60,000 bases of DNA from Bugula neritina. Its lineage: Eukaryota > Bryozoa > Gymnolaemata > Cheilostomatida > Bugulidae. The stretch spans positions 12,716,980-12,776,979 of the forward strand of contig OZ037771.1 in NCBI GenBank assembly GCA_964035545.1, given 5' to 3'. The translations under genes were made by a program, and so were the position numbers. The notes beneath the pieces were generated by a model. It made no database searches and was not told where the DNA came from. It saw only the letters and a list, made by a program, of their open reading frames with translations. Shown piece by piece: positions 12,201 to 24,015 of this stretch; position 1 is the stretch's first letter; each line of letters starts with the position of its first letter.

Positions 12201-15200
12201 GCCGTGTTTAGGTAAAACTAGTATCACAGCTCTGTTACCTGTCACTATTAATATTACCATAATAGTGTATGTTTTTAGTAAAGACCAAAATTCATAAACC
12301 GTTTAACAAGTGCAAAATTATGAAACTACAAAAAAACTTAATTAAAGAAATAATATTCAAAGTAACACTTTACACCAATATATTACTATAAGCATAATAC
12401 CAATATAACAGTATATAACAGTGTATGACAGTATATAATATAATGCTATTAGTTATATTACTAACCCTATAGTATTACAATACTATTATAACTATATTCT
12501 AATAACACTATATAATACTAGTACAACATTTTAATATTATTTTAACAATAGTAGGTACCATAGTAATATATTGTTGCGCTATTCTACTATAGGCCTACAA
12601 TAAAAAGTATATATAATGATACTATATACCAATAGCTCATATCGTAATAACTGACATAATGGTAACTCATAGTCACAGGGAGTTGATACCATGTGTTACA
12701 GGTATGACCTTCCTAATTGGTATAATATACGTCTCGGTGAAATACGGTAGACAGCGATGCAAAACCCAGTGCTATCAAACATGCCTTGGAAAACTTATAA
12801 GAAAGAACACTCAGGAGCAGACAACTGAAGTAGGGGATGAGGAGGGGCGCGAGAAGATGCTCCCCCAACTCAACCTCAGAGAAAAGTGTGAGTGCAGTGA
12901 GACACGACAAGAGATGTTTGTGGCCATTTTGCTTCTGAGTGTTATATATCACAGGTTTTTGCTTCGTGGTAGACTTTTTGATTGAGTAGATATTCTAGTC
13001 TTCACCTTTGCTATATAGCATCTCTACTTTTTCTAAAATTCAAAACTCATTTTGGGTAATCATCTTTGGTAGCATTTAGTTACTAGATGTACTAATGGTG
13101 AGTAGTACTTAGTTACTTGCAACTGATTCCAGGGCAAAACCATAATATTAAAAATAAATAAGTGTAAAAAATATATATATATATATATATATATACATCA
13201 AAAATAAATAAGTGTAAAATATTTTTTCACTTGCTACTTGATTTATATAAATAAATAAAGTAAACTTATGGTTTTGATACACTGTATCCATCTTCAGAGT
13301 TATTAGCAGTAGTTATATACATTCCAGCAAGGTAATATCAAAAAGTTGTTTACATTAGCAACCATCCGTTGCATTTTATATTAAACAATATATCCGTTGA
13401 TAACATTTTATCAATACTGGAAACCATGATAGGTAATCCACACCAGATTCATCGATACAGTATGATGTGTATTCTGTGTATCTGTGTATCTGTATTCTAC
13501 ATTTGATAGTAAGAATTGTATGAAATATTCACCCTTTGAGTAAGCTGCAGTGGGATTAGAATAACTCTTTGTTACAATATATATATTATATTAGTTCCGA
13601 TTGTGTATATTGTGTGTAATATTGTTATATAGCTTCTCTCTCTTACTGTATCTGAATGATTCTGAAGAAACATACATAAGTACATGTTATTGGTTGTAAT
13701 GTATAGCCTTTGCTATCTGGTATGGGTTTTGGTGTGGCGAGGGAGAAACGTAGCAAAAGCCGTTCATTGTTTTCATAGCCGTGCTCAAAGGGCAATTGAA
13801 CCATATTCCCGTAATTCACTTAATTTAGTGATTATAAAAATGAATTCTTAGCGAAAATAACTATAAAAATTGCCACTGACTCAACTTTATAAAAATGAAT
13901 AGTAACAAAATTAATAAAAGTAACTCCTATTTTTATCTGACGTTTTAAAAATATTCTTGTCCAATTTAGTGCTCACTGATCCAAAGTGGAGAAATCAGCT
14001 GGCCAAAGCTTATCAGCTGAGCAAAGAACTTGGTAAACTTATTTCATCCCATCTGACTAATCTAGTCACATGACTAATCTAGTCACATGACTAATCAAGC
14101 CACCTGACTAATCAAGTCAACCAACTACCACATAATACACAATAATTTATATTATTTAATACCATTATTAGTTTCCCTCACAGCTGCCATTATCAAAATC
14201 TATATCCTGTTGAGAGATGTATCTCATATTTGTTGAAAGTCACGAGCTCTGTGAGAACTCCTAGTGGCAGGAAGTTGTATGTGGGCGAAATATTTTTGTC
14301 TAAAAAAGTTTTGTGGGCTTTCAAAGCAGCAAAAAATATTGTGACTGCATGGGCCCCTTGCAGGATTCAAGCCACCAGCTTAGCCTCTGTACCATACAAT
14401 TGCTCGCTTTCGAATTGTTTGTTCAAAGTGGTACTGGTGGTTATAAAAAAGATTGTAGATGGTTACTCAGTTTTGAAATACCAGATTTTTGCTGGTGGTT
14501 TTTAGAACTTGGCACATAATTTTCATACTTATTCTTGTACTAATAACAGTTTCTGCACTAATTTTAAATTTGAGTGCTGCATGTAGAGGGAATATTTTTG
14601 TTGGTATAAAGAGAGTAAAAACTATCAAGTTTTTCGGAAATATTTGTGCAGCTGTTGGATACGTGGGAGCAGAGTTTACCTGCAGAGTTGTGGCTATGAT
14701 TTCTCAGTTCCTCACGCTTGTTATCATTACATTCACCATATCAGTTGTTTTATTCCTGCTTTCACACATTAAATATACTTTACTGTCAAATAACAACCTG
14801 TACAACGAGGAAACCTCATTTTACACAGTACACAGTGTTTTTACTTTATGTGCTAAAGAGCTTAGAAGTGTAGATATTATCATGTGTAGATATTGGATGG
14901 TTTAAACTACAATTATTAAACACCTCAACTGCTGATTGAAGGTTTCTGGGAATGTGACTTTTTGAAGTCAGCTGACACTGTGTTTATTATATCATGTGAC
15001 TAAAACTGACACAGCTACAGCTACAAAACTTGTTGAGACAAGTGCACTGCCTGTGTGTACGTAAAGATGTTCCCTCAGTACTGTTTGTTGCATCATAAGA
15101 GATGGGATAAGGTACAGGAGTTGTGCTGACAGGCTGACTCGTGCTAGCTGACTGTCATTGGTTGACCTCATTAGCTGAACTATATATTAGCTGACGCCTT

Positions 15201-16051
15201 TTTTTACAAAACCTCTAACTCAAACACCTAAAGTGCAGCTATTTGATATATGCTGTAAGGTCATAGTGGTACAGCTCTAGAATTGACCTCTACAGCGCTA
15301 AAGCTCAAACACCTCTAATGCCATTAGCACATCATCCATTAATCTCTCAGTGCAAATGTCTTTCCAAGTCAATTACTATTGATTGTATTTGTTGTTAACA
15401 CAATTATATTGAACTAAGCAATGTAAGCTTTCTATAGCAGTTTCTTTAGGTGAGGTGTACTGATTGTACTGTGTCAATGTTTCAGGCATGCCAATAGTCG
15501 TAAAGGGCAGTCCTGATCTGCAAGATACGGCAGCTGCAGAAACACCGCCATTTCAACAGGCTGGTTATACAGAGGCTCCTAACTCGAGGGCGGAGTCAAC
15601 AAATGTACCAGCGTGGGCGGAGCCAGCTGTGCTTGTTGACGTTTACACCATGTACGTATCTGAAAACAGTTCCCGTCCTTCTGTAGCCAAAAAATCAACA
15701 CGACCAGAGACTCTACACAGCAGACAGAGTAGTCAGCAGCAGTTGCTGCCTCCTTCAGCCAATCAGGTGCTGAGAACAGCTGAGTGGGTAAACACTCTCA
15801 ACAATAAACCAATAAGTGATTATTCGCCTGACGAGTTGACTAGGAAGTTGTCTTCTCCTTGTAAGCTGGAGTTGCTCACAGTTCTGGACGATACTAAACA
15901 GCTGTGTACGACAAAAGCAGAAATAAACCAAATGCAGTATTTCTCTGAAGAAAAAGATACGGCTTGTGGCGTGTTGGAGACGTCGACCAATCACGAGCAA
16001 GAACCGTCTGTTTGTAGTAAAAACTTAGAGGATGTGACATCACAAGTATAG
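9220..16051 (+). CDS. Unrecognised single-pass membrane protein, four exons
   Basis: I do not recognise this family. Exons 9220-9418, 12702-12887, 13970-14032 and 15486-16051 have GT-AG borders, all in phase 1, and join to a 337-aa frame. The ATG at 9220 follows a pyrimidine-rich leader. The product has a weakly hydrophobic N-terminus (residues 14-23), an NGT glycosylation site near 42, one strong transmembrane segment at about 58-79 that is created across the exon 1/2 junction (TTALILGMTFLIGIIYVSV), then a basic, Cys-containing juxtamembrane stretch (KYGRQRCKTQCYQTC). The remaining tail of about 250 residues is Ser/Thr/Gln/Pro-rich and looks disordered, ending EDVTSQV. The shared phase and the hydrophobic segment spanning the junction argue for a real gene. 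Poly(A) signal at 16157-16162. Exons between 14032 and 15486 could have been missed. Confidence 0.6.
9570..9935. repeat. About 35-bp minisatellite in intron 1 of the membrane protein gene
   Basis: Imperfect tandem units built on GTATAGTATGTATG followed by AGTAATATATTACAATATT. The better units are at 9780-9930 and more degenerate ones lie to the left. Short open frames across it (9532-9774) reflect the repeat, not a gene. Confidence 0.7.
10440..10610 (-). mobile_element. tRNA-derived SINE, degenerate copy
   Basis: On the minus strand it ends with the family tail GGGGTTCTCACAGGGGTGG, followed by GACGTTATT, and has a B-box-like GGTCGATTCAAG at its 5' side (near 10590). It matches the better copies at 11274 and 29900 in the 3' half and is diverged in the middle. 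No target-site duplication was found. Confidence 0.5.
10630..10925. repeat. (ATATT)n-type microsatellite
   Basis: Degenerate pentamer array of TTATA/ATATT with scattered G and C, in intron 1 of the membrane protein gene. It is open in several frames only because of its composition. A similar array lies in OFD1 intron 8 (about 28850-29080). Confidence 0.85.
11274..11473 (-). mobile_element. tRNA-derived SINE with a 12-bp target-site duplication
   Basis: A copy of about 200 bp. On the minus strand the 5' part resembles a tRNA: an A-box-like GATCTAGAGGTTAG and a B box GGGTTCGAACCC. A central word GTGATGTTAGGAAGAGCATC and a tail CAGGGGTTCTCACAAGGATAG then GACTATAAAC are shared with the copy at 29900-30120. 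The perfect direct repeat ATTATTATATAA at 11262-11273 and 11474-11485 is a target-site duplication. It sits in intron 1 of the membrane protein gene. Confidence 0.85.
12360..12655. repeat. Low-complexity AT-rich repeats
   Basis: Degenerate copies of AGTATATAACAGTGTATGAC-like and CAATACTATTATA-like words, just upstream of exon 2 of the membrane protein gene. No coding potential was seen. Confidence 0.5.
14055..14125. repeat. 18-bp tandem repeat
   Basis: Four units of ATGACTAATCTAGTCAC with small changes (the later units have CAAG for CTAG). It lies in intron 3 of the membrane protein gene, a short distance after the donor at 14033. Confidence 0.75.
14237..14440 (-). mobile_element. Diverged copy of the tRNA-derived SINE
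   Basis: On the minus strand it has the tail AGGAGTTCTCACAGAGCTCG then TGACT, which is homologous to the tail of the other copies, and at its 5' side GGTGGCTTGAATCCTGC, a B-box-like word preceded by an A-box-like segment near 14400. The middle is diverged. The open frames over it (14230-14519) are not considered genes. Confidence 0.5.
14441..15485. other. Rest of intron 3 of the membrane protein gene
   Basis: The open frame at 14489-14905 encodes a hydrophobic stretch but has no family resemblance, and the splice phases work without it. The remainder is AT-rich with no repeat I could name. Confidence 0.4.
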
Positions 16052-16156
16052 TGATGATGTAATATACAAACAATACTTGTGTTGTCAGTTGCAGCATAAA
16101 TCATTCTAATTTTGTATTTGTTTTTATTTGTTAAATCATTCTATATTTTGATATCG

Positions 16157-16162
16157 AATAAA
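16157..16162 (+). terminator. Poly(A) signal of the membrane protein gene
   Basis: AATAAA about 105 bases after the stop at 16051, followed by a T-rich stretch. Confidence 0.6.
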
Positions 16163-16301
16163 TACTATTTTTCTAAGATCTAACTCCATCTCTCATCTTT
16201 GAATCCGGACAACCTGATATGTCTACAAAAAGTCGTACATTTGATGTTTAGGTGGAGTGGATCACTTTATACTCGCGCATAACTAGTACAAGTACTATAA
16301 C

Positions 16302-16305
<4 letters not shown>

Positions 16306-16392
<87 letters not shown>
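16306..16392. repeat. (TA)n microsatellite
   Basis: About 43 uninterrupted TA units. Confidence 0.95.
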
Positions 16393-16398
<6 letters not shown>

Positions 16399-17216
16399 TA
16401 CCACATTTAAATATATTACATAGATCATGTACCATTAATCGAAAAAGTTTCTTAAAGCCTGTTCCTTTAAAACTAATTTGATATAACTTATATTTTAAAA
16501 TCTGCTCTGCTACTGGAAATTTGCAACAGAATATTAAAAGTGAACATGTTATACAGCTCATAGAGAAAACAACTTCTCACTTCATATATTTTAGGGATAA
16601 ACAAAGGAATGTCATATACAATTACCACAATTGTTATATTTTATATAATAATGCTTATGAAATACGTGTAGAGGTTGAGTAACAATAAGACAGTAAAACT
16701 CCTAATATATGGTTATACATTGTACCCAACAATCAAATTTATGATCTATAAACATAATTTACAGCTTTGGAAAATAAAAAATGGATATTATTGAAATCTT
16801 ATTTCAATATTGCTTTATTGAAAAATATATGTGTATTCTTATTGCCATGCTTATCTACTACCTGGTAAGGAGGATATTGAATCTATATAAAACCTTATCT
16901 ACTTGTAAGTAAGTTTAACTTTGAGGATTAGTTTATGCCGGCATAATAATTATACTTATAGTGACTATCATAATGACTTGTAATAGCCATAAGTTAACAA
17001 TGTGAGTGAGCTCAAATAAATATATGTATTCGTACTTCAGAGGTTTGTTGGGCAGACATATACAAATTGTATTATACGACTATTCTAAAGGTTTGTGAAA
17101 AGTAAAATTTTCACCTTTATCACATTAATAATTTTAATTGTAGAAAATGACTAAACAAAATATATAATGCAATACCACAAATCAATAATTAACATGCTTT
17201 GGGTGAATTCTTAGAG
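16393..17216. other. AT-rich intergenic sequence
   Basis: Nothing recognisable: no ORF of interest, no repeat and no RNA gene. Confidence 0.5.
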
Positions 17217-17720
17217 CGATGAACTTGAAAGATGAAGCAGCTGAGAGAAGACTTATTGAGCTGAAAATAAGAGAAGATGAAAGTAAAGTGGAAAAGGTTG
17301 TAAAAGTAAATGGGAGAAAACTTGCCTAAGAAGAAATGTTGGAAACTGAGGGACTATAGTTGACGGGTCTCTGAAAAACAAGTTAGTTGAAAAAGAAAAG
17401 CCAGACGATGTAACGGAGATGAGAGAGGAAACGATAAAATAGCTTTGGAGGAAGACTCAAATAGAGTTTCGATGACAGCTTTCTATGGGGGGGGGGGCGA
17501 AGTCAATCAGGAGGCGATGGACAGCGCTGCTAATGTCAATGGTGAGTTAAATTTCAAAATACATACAAAACGTGATATGCTTTTGCTTAGCAATAAAGAG
17601 CATCTTGTTGTGCGTTTGGTGTGTTGTGACAATTGATGAATCAGGGTAGTCTATAAATAGAACTCTCTACCCTATCTGTTGTAGGAGAAAGAGTACAAAG
17701 AGAAGACAACACACAACTTA
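17217..17720 (+). pseudogene. Possible decayed coding segment, family unknown
   Basis: After an acceptor-like TTCTTAG, an open stretch reads MNLKDEAAERRLIELKIRED and continues as a charged, coiled-coil-like sequence to a stop at about 17328. Further on, another frame reads ALEEDSNRVSMTAFY, then GGGG across a G run (17486-17495), then NQEAMDSAANVNG, ending at a donor-like AATG|GTGAGT (17541). An acceptor TTGTAG before about 17686 in matching phase adds ERVQREDNTQLT and a stop. The two halves are separated by stops, so either this is a broken gene or upstream exons were missed. Confidence 0.3.
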
Positions 17721-19217
17721 CCTGATAGCAATACAACCAGATGAGGAATAATCAAACTTATTCAAAGAGTTTGTTGCTGCTGCTGTCTTCCAGACAGTGA
17801 CTAGTTAAATTTTTTATCTATATCATATATTTTATTTTAAGAATTATAACTATAACTCTATAAAGTAATATAAATACGAGTATATGGGGTAATACATATA
17901 CATATAGTAGCCTATACTAGTAAAACTTTTGGTGCAAAACTAATGTTATATTTAAAATGCACCATATTCTTATAAGATGCACAATAACTACTAGCAATGC
18001 TTGCAGATGTCTCTACCCATAGTCTTAGATCCATAACATATTATGTTCAGAAATAACATTATAGTGAACTAAGTTGCAGTACACAGTCTAACAAAAGAAA
18101 CAGAAAAGCATTATAATTACTGAAGATACAACAACTGCATATATATAGAGAATATCAGCAGATACAGTATAGGCTTATGCTTGTATATGTATATTGAACA
18201 AGTTTGAGCTGATCAAAAAATAATGAATGTAAGAATTAACATGAATTATCATATAGCTGAAGTGCACCGCTTATATACATACTGTATAGATCAGTAGCAA
18301 TAATGTTCAACATGAATCATATAAATATGCCACTGGAACCAATATTTTTATATTCAAACTCAGATGTAGCTTTTCAAATAATTATTTGAACCCCAAACCA
18401 CATGAAACATGATACCTTCATTTCAAATTCATGACATTCAGGTTACAAACTAGTTTTATAATGTATAGCAGCAGCTAGGTAATATTTGCAAATCGGAGTT
18501 ATCTTCTCTTGCTTACAGTTTGCGTAAATTATGTCTTATAAGGGAGGTTTGTGTCAGTCAGGACACTGTAATAGCTTTGTGTACTGCAGGATTCACTTCA
18601 TTCAACAGTGTGACAGATTATGCATTCTACCTGTGCTGTTTTACCCATAGTGTCATATGTATATACATGCACAGACATGCACACACACAAACACAATTAT
18701 ATATAAGAGTGTTCAACTAGAATTACAACAGACCCCATTTTTAATTACTCTATTACAATAATACATTTAGTTTAAATATATTACAAAAAAGCGTTCCTTA
18801 GAGACACGGATGCATTTTTAAATAATTAATTCTTGCGTATTATTATTTTACGGCGGACTAATTATATAGTGAGAGTAGCTTGTTCCTGATTGGTTTGCTA
18901 TAAGTCACTAGGTCATATCTATAGTCTGAGATATATTGGAACAAGCATTGAGAGAGTATAAAGTCAAGATATTGAATACACAATATGCTTTTACATGCAT
19001 ATTATGAATGATGAGTTAAATTTTTTAACAACTTGTCACGCATGATACGAAGATAACAAAATATATTCAATGCATAAGAAACGATTCAATATATATTTTA
19101 AGTTACTCAATAATACAGGATATACTAAAATAAAAACTTTCTCATATAATTATAGAATTGTCTTCCCACAGTTTATATGCAGTAATTATCAGAAATACAT
19201 ATACTAGTGTGTTTCCA
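17721..19217. other. AT-rich intergenic sequence
   Basis: No supported gene. It contains a short CA-rich stretch near 18665-18700. The open frame at 18520-18720 has no recognisable features. Confidence 0.5.
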
Positions 19218-19402
19218 TTTAATCTTCACTTTAGGCTCAGTACCAGCCATGTTGTTGGGTTGTCTATTAGAGTCCACAGCTGATAAATAAATTTACAAGT
19301 CCAACACGAGAAGACAACTTCATAAACCCAGTTCTCGATAACTATGGATGCAGTTTACACTTGCTGTGATCACAGGCTACACTTGCTATGTTGAGAGAGC
19401 CC

Positions 19403-22400
19403 TTACATAGGGGCACTAACAAGACCAGCCGGCCCTTGTCCCAGCTGCTGACCCCCGACTGTACTCTCCAGGGGTTTGAATCCCAGCTCCTCGGTGGGCA
19501 CGCCAAACATGTTCAGTTTTGCCTCGTATGTTCTCATCAGATCGTTGTGTGCCTTGCACACCCTTGCTAGCTCATACTGTAGGTCCTGAAATGTATAAAT
19601 TGACGACTTCATAACTACAGCAGTATTATAGATGACAATTCATGGTACAGGTTGTTGGAGTTGCTTTTCCTTATTCTCCAGTACTTGTTTTTTATCTTGC
19701 CCATTTTTGTGAAAATTTTCATCAGTATTAAACGTTTATTGAATAATCATAGCAGACGTATGCTGCCATAATGATTTACGGCCCTAAAATCTCATGAGAT
19801 TCTAAGCTAAATATTGACTAGAAAAATCACAAAACAGCAAAACTTATTTCCATGCAATGAGAAGTAACAATACTAAAAAGTATCACACTAAATAGCTGTC
19901 AAAAGGCAACATTAATTATTAATTTTTCAAGTTGCCCAAAAAATTCCCATTAAAGCTTTGAACTAAAGTAAACACCAATATGAAGATACACATGAAGACT
20001 TAAACAAACCTTAATAGCAGAGTTCTTGCTGTCTAAAACATCTTCCAACTTCCTGGTAACAACTGTTAGCGCAGTCGGATCAAGATTTGATGCAGACAAC
20101 ACCTCGTTGAGCTGAGCTTCCTTCTTCTCCAGAGTATCTGCCAGAGCAGACAACTTCTTCTCCAATAACAGGTTCTTGAAGTTGGACTTCTGCTGCACCT
20201 CATGGATAGCCTGTAAAACAAACTCGCAGGTAAATATATAGCTTAGAAACAAGACACGCAGGTAAATTACAGGTATGCTATTCAAAAGTACACATCTATA
20301 TGTAACTTTTAACCAAAAAAAGTAGTTGGCATGAAATATAGGAATATATTTGAAATACTTGCATGCGATTACTGCACCGTCACATACCTCTGATTAAGTT
20401 ACAAAATGCAATACAATTTAGATACGTTGCAATGTTGAGCATAAAAACCAACAAAATAGGAACACATTATCAAGAATGACAAGAGAGACATACTGTTAGA
20501 TTAAATATGACTCACAGGTGTGCTATAAATTTCAACTAATAAAAGGTACTTCAGCAAAAAACACACAAAAAAGCTCCAAAGTACTACAGAAGAGAAGCAA
20601 GTGTGTTACAAATGGGACAAAATCTGAGAGAAAGAAGACAGTTGTAATAAAAAGTACATGTTGAAAGACAGGTAAAGTAGAGATAAGAGACAGGTAAAAT
20701 ACAGGTGAGAGACAGGTAGAATATAGGTGAGAGACAGGTAGAATACAGGTGAGATACAGGTAAAGTACAGGTGAAAGACAGATAAAATAAAGGTGAGAGA
20801 CAGGTATATTAAAGGTGAGGTGATACAGGGTGATTGTCTTACCTTGACAAACTTAGTGTAGAGCTCATCTCTTTCTGATTGGATCTTTTCAAATCTCTGC
20901 TCAAGAACTTCGTGTTCCCATTGAATGGCTTTCAAATCTGCCTCCATAACCTAACATGATGTAGAAACACACAAGTGTATCAATATGAAGATAAACTAAA
21001 TATGCAAAGTATGGATCAGCTATGCACCCTTCAATGCCATTACCAAGTTTAATTACCTTCAATCGAGCTTTGGCATTAATAAGTGCTTGTTTATCTTTGT
21101 CGTAATTGGCCAACTGTTTTCTTAAATCTTCCACTTCCTCCCGTGCCTTCTGCAAAGGCTCTACGAGTCGTCTATTTTCTGCCATTACTTCATTCATATG
21201 CTTCTCCATTCTCTCCTCTTTCTTTTTCATTTCCTCAACCTAATATGACCAAGCAACGCAATAAAGTAGAAACTAATACAATGGCATCATTTTTACTTTG
21301 CACTAGATTTGAGATTAACATAATTTAAGTTTTATTTACCTGATAATTTCTTTTGTATCGTGATATAGATCTGAGATTTACGTAGTTTTATTTACCTGGT
21401 CTTTCAAAGTGTTGATCAATGCAAGATTGTTCAGTGTGATGTCATTATAGTAATTCTTGATGTCACTAAATGCCTTCTCGTGATTCTTCATCAGCGTGTT
21501 AATCTGACCATTCTTTCTCTCCTAACAAACATTACATACAGGCATGTAAAATGGACTCATTGTTCATCATATTGAAGTTGCTGTAGTTGAAACACATTGA
21601 GTCTGGAGAAAAATATCATTTACTTATTTTAGAAATTTTAGAATATAAAATAAAACCATCTCTTTCAATTATTTTGTTAATTTACTTACTTCTATTTCAT
21701 GAATTTCAGTTTTCCTCCTTAAGTCAAGCTCGTCCCTCAAAGCTCGCATTTTTTTCTCATATTTGCTTTCAATTTCTTTTGCTTGACGTTCAAAATCAGC
21801 CCTTAGATCTGTGATTTGTGAGTCGTGTGTCTAAAAAAAAGTTGATTCACACACTAGAGTTGAAATAATATTTAAAAAACTATGCAGTTTAGGTTAATGA
21901 TTTATTGAACTAAAACTAAACAATAGTAAAATAAATACATAATAAAATGCTTACCTTTTTAAGATTCTTGATTATATCTTCATGAGCAAGCTCTTGCTCT
22001 TTTAGTTCAACTTTTAGTGACCGCTTATCTTTTCTTAGCACTGTTTCTTCACCGCGGTGTTCATCCTGAGTCATCTTAAGTGAAACAGTATTTTGAGCTT
22101 TCAACTCAGAAATATTGTTTTGATGCTCATAAAGCAAATGTTTGACTTTCTGTTTATAAACTTTAATTTCAATTTGATGCCTTTCCTCGGCATCTTCCAT
22201 TTCACGGTCTTTGTTTCGTAAGTCTGCTTTCTTTTCATCAAGTTGCCGTTTGGTTATTTCCCAAAAAGTGTTAACTTTATCTCTTTCTAGTTGGAAATAA
22301 TTTCGTTCTTCTCTTTCTCTATCTAACTCTTCCCTAAGACGAACTATGTGCTCCTCCAACTGCTCTTTCGACATTTCTTCCGTCGAGATTCCATCAATTA

Positions 22401-22470
22401 CTGTGGGAGTTTTAGCCTTGGCAGACTTTTTTCCCTTTTTACCACTTCCCTTTTTCTTTTTAGGTGGCAT
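19403..22470 (-). CDS. GAS8: Dynein regulatory complex subunit 4 (GAS8)
   Basis: Structural coiled-coil subunit of the nexin-dynein regulatory complex that links axonemal doublets and controls ciliary and flagellar bending. Exons in transcript order: 22470-21955, 21830-21690, 21521-21396, 21239-21057, 20950-20843, 20210-20010, 19585-19403; all introns are GT-AG and phase 0. The product is 485 aa (human 478). It has a Lys-rich N-terminus ([15 protein letters not shown]), then [20 protein letters not shown], near-continuous coiled coil, and the highly conserved tail [19 protein letters not shown], then GFKPLE and LGQGPAGL. Every intron lying between codons made the model easy to close. The gene is divergent from OFD1, 1.5 kb away. 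A candidate ATTAAA poly(A) signal is on the minus strand at 19223-19218. Confidence 0.96.
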
Positions 22471-22560
22471 TTTTAACTTTTATTAATATGCTAAGTAAAG
22501 TACCAGAATAAACACAATTATTGCAACTCCTACTAAACAATTTTCAGTTTTTCTTGATTA

Positions 22561-22760
22561 GTTAGCCAAGATGGCATGCTAACACTGGAACACTATTTCT
22601 CTGTTGCCAAGCGAGCTTTTGCAAAGTAGTCAACAATTGGTTGAAAACCTACTGCTATAACAATTGGCTAAAGCGTGTTAGGTTAGCGTATCCAAGGTTC
22701 AGGAACTGTCAAACGCGAGACTGCAATGAGTTCCGGTAGGATGTAAACAACTTAACCGGA
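22561..22760. promoter_or_regulatory. GAS8: Candidate GAS8 promoter with X-box-like and ETS-like motifs
   Basis: The segment 90-290 bases upstream of the GAS8 ATG is more GC-rich than its flanks. It holds GTTGCC (22603-22608) followed by a weak second half, which resembles an RFX X-box; a YY1-like CAAGATGGC inside an inverted repeat GTTAGC...GCTAAC (22561-22583); and TTCCGG and CCGGAT words near 22730 and 22757. The factor assignments are inference from consensus sequences. Confidence 0.35.
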
Positions 22761-22769
22761 TGTCAACTT

Positions 22770-24015
22770 TTACACCAATTTCAAAATTGTCACATTCACT
22801 GATACTGATTCACTCTAAATCTAACTATAAACTACAACTTAACTCTATAGCCACGCCCACTGTAGTTATGAGTACATCTTAATTATTATTATGTTTTCAA
22901 TGACGCAAAATATAATTTATAGCTAATTATAATGAATTAATCAATAATCTTGTTAACGTCCATCTTAAAACTAAAAGTAAAAGTAAAACTAAAAGTAAAA
23001 GTAAAAGTGAAAGAAAGCTAAATCAGAACCCAAACCTAAAGTTAAAACTTGCGCCTTAAGTTTACAGTTGCAGTTACACTTGCTGTTAACACTAAATAGC
23101 AACTGTTGAGGCCCAAACTAAGAGTGATTGTGCAGTAAAGATGATACTTTGAATAATATTTAGTAACTTACCGTTTTACGACCATTAAATTTAATTTCAT
23201 GATGATACTCTTACTCCTAGTCTTACTCTTAGCCTTAGCTCTACAACTATAAAAACTATTTTGATTTTTTTATTTGCTTTTACTTTCATCATTTACCATT
23301 TTTATTTTAGATAATTATATTTTTATTAGTGCTAGTAGCTGTAATGACTAAAAATAAAAGTGAATTTAATCAGTTATACTTGTACTTATAGTATAAGTGC
23401 TAGTAATAAAACTTGCTTTGCTTAGTTATTGAAATGAATTAAGTCAAATTTCAGTGGCAAATTTTATGCTGTGACTTATTCATTGCCATTATTAACGGTT
23501 CTCATAGACCTGATAAAGTTAAAAGGAATTCAATAATCAAATATTATTAATAATAATGTCATTAAAAAATGTATGTGAGTAGTGAATATACTTAAGGCTG
23601 TGTATTATTATATTAATGTTAATTATTTTGAGTCCTTATTCGTACCAGAATTTGTATAAAAATTATTTATCAATGGCCATACCAATGTTCTAACTATAGC
23701 ACTCAAATTGGATAAGTTACTTACATTAGCTTGAATATTAAAATTTTCAGTATTAGTCATCAAAACATCAAGTACTTCAATACATTTAAGGATATAAATA
23801 ATGAGTTATTATTTGAAATCTTAATCATTACTATTCAGCTATCAAACTTATTAGGTGTAATATGTTAATTAATGTAGCTAACACTAGCTGGAAATTATGA
23901 TGATAGGAATAGTGTGTGCATTAACTGCTAAAATTAAATTTGACTTTTTGAAACATTATGGAACAGTAGTTTGAACTTAGTGTGCTACTAAATCACTCTG
24001 AAATTGAATAATAGG
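22770..24015. other. GAS8-OFD1 divergent intergenic region
   Basis: AT-rich, with a short hexamer run of the AAAAGT/AAAAGTAA kind at 22972-23012. No gene is seen. The right end runs into the OFD1 5' UTR; the last 60 bases before the ATG show no strong promoter word. Confidence 0.5.

Noticed and set aside
14489-14905. 138-aa hydrophobic frame
   Set aside because: No homology recognised; it lies inside intron 3 of the membrane protein gene, whose exon phases fit without it.
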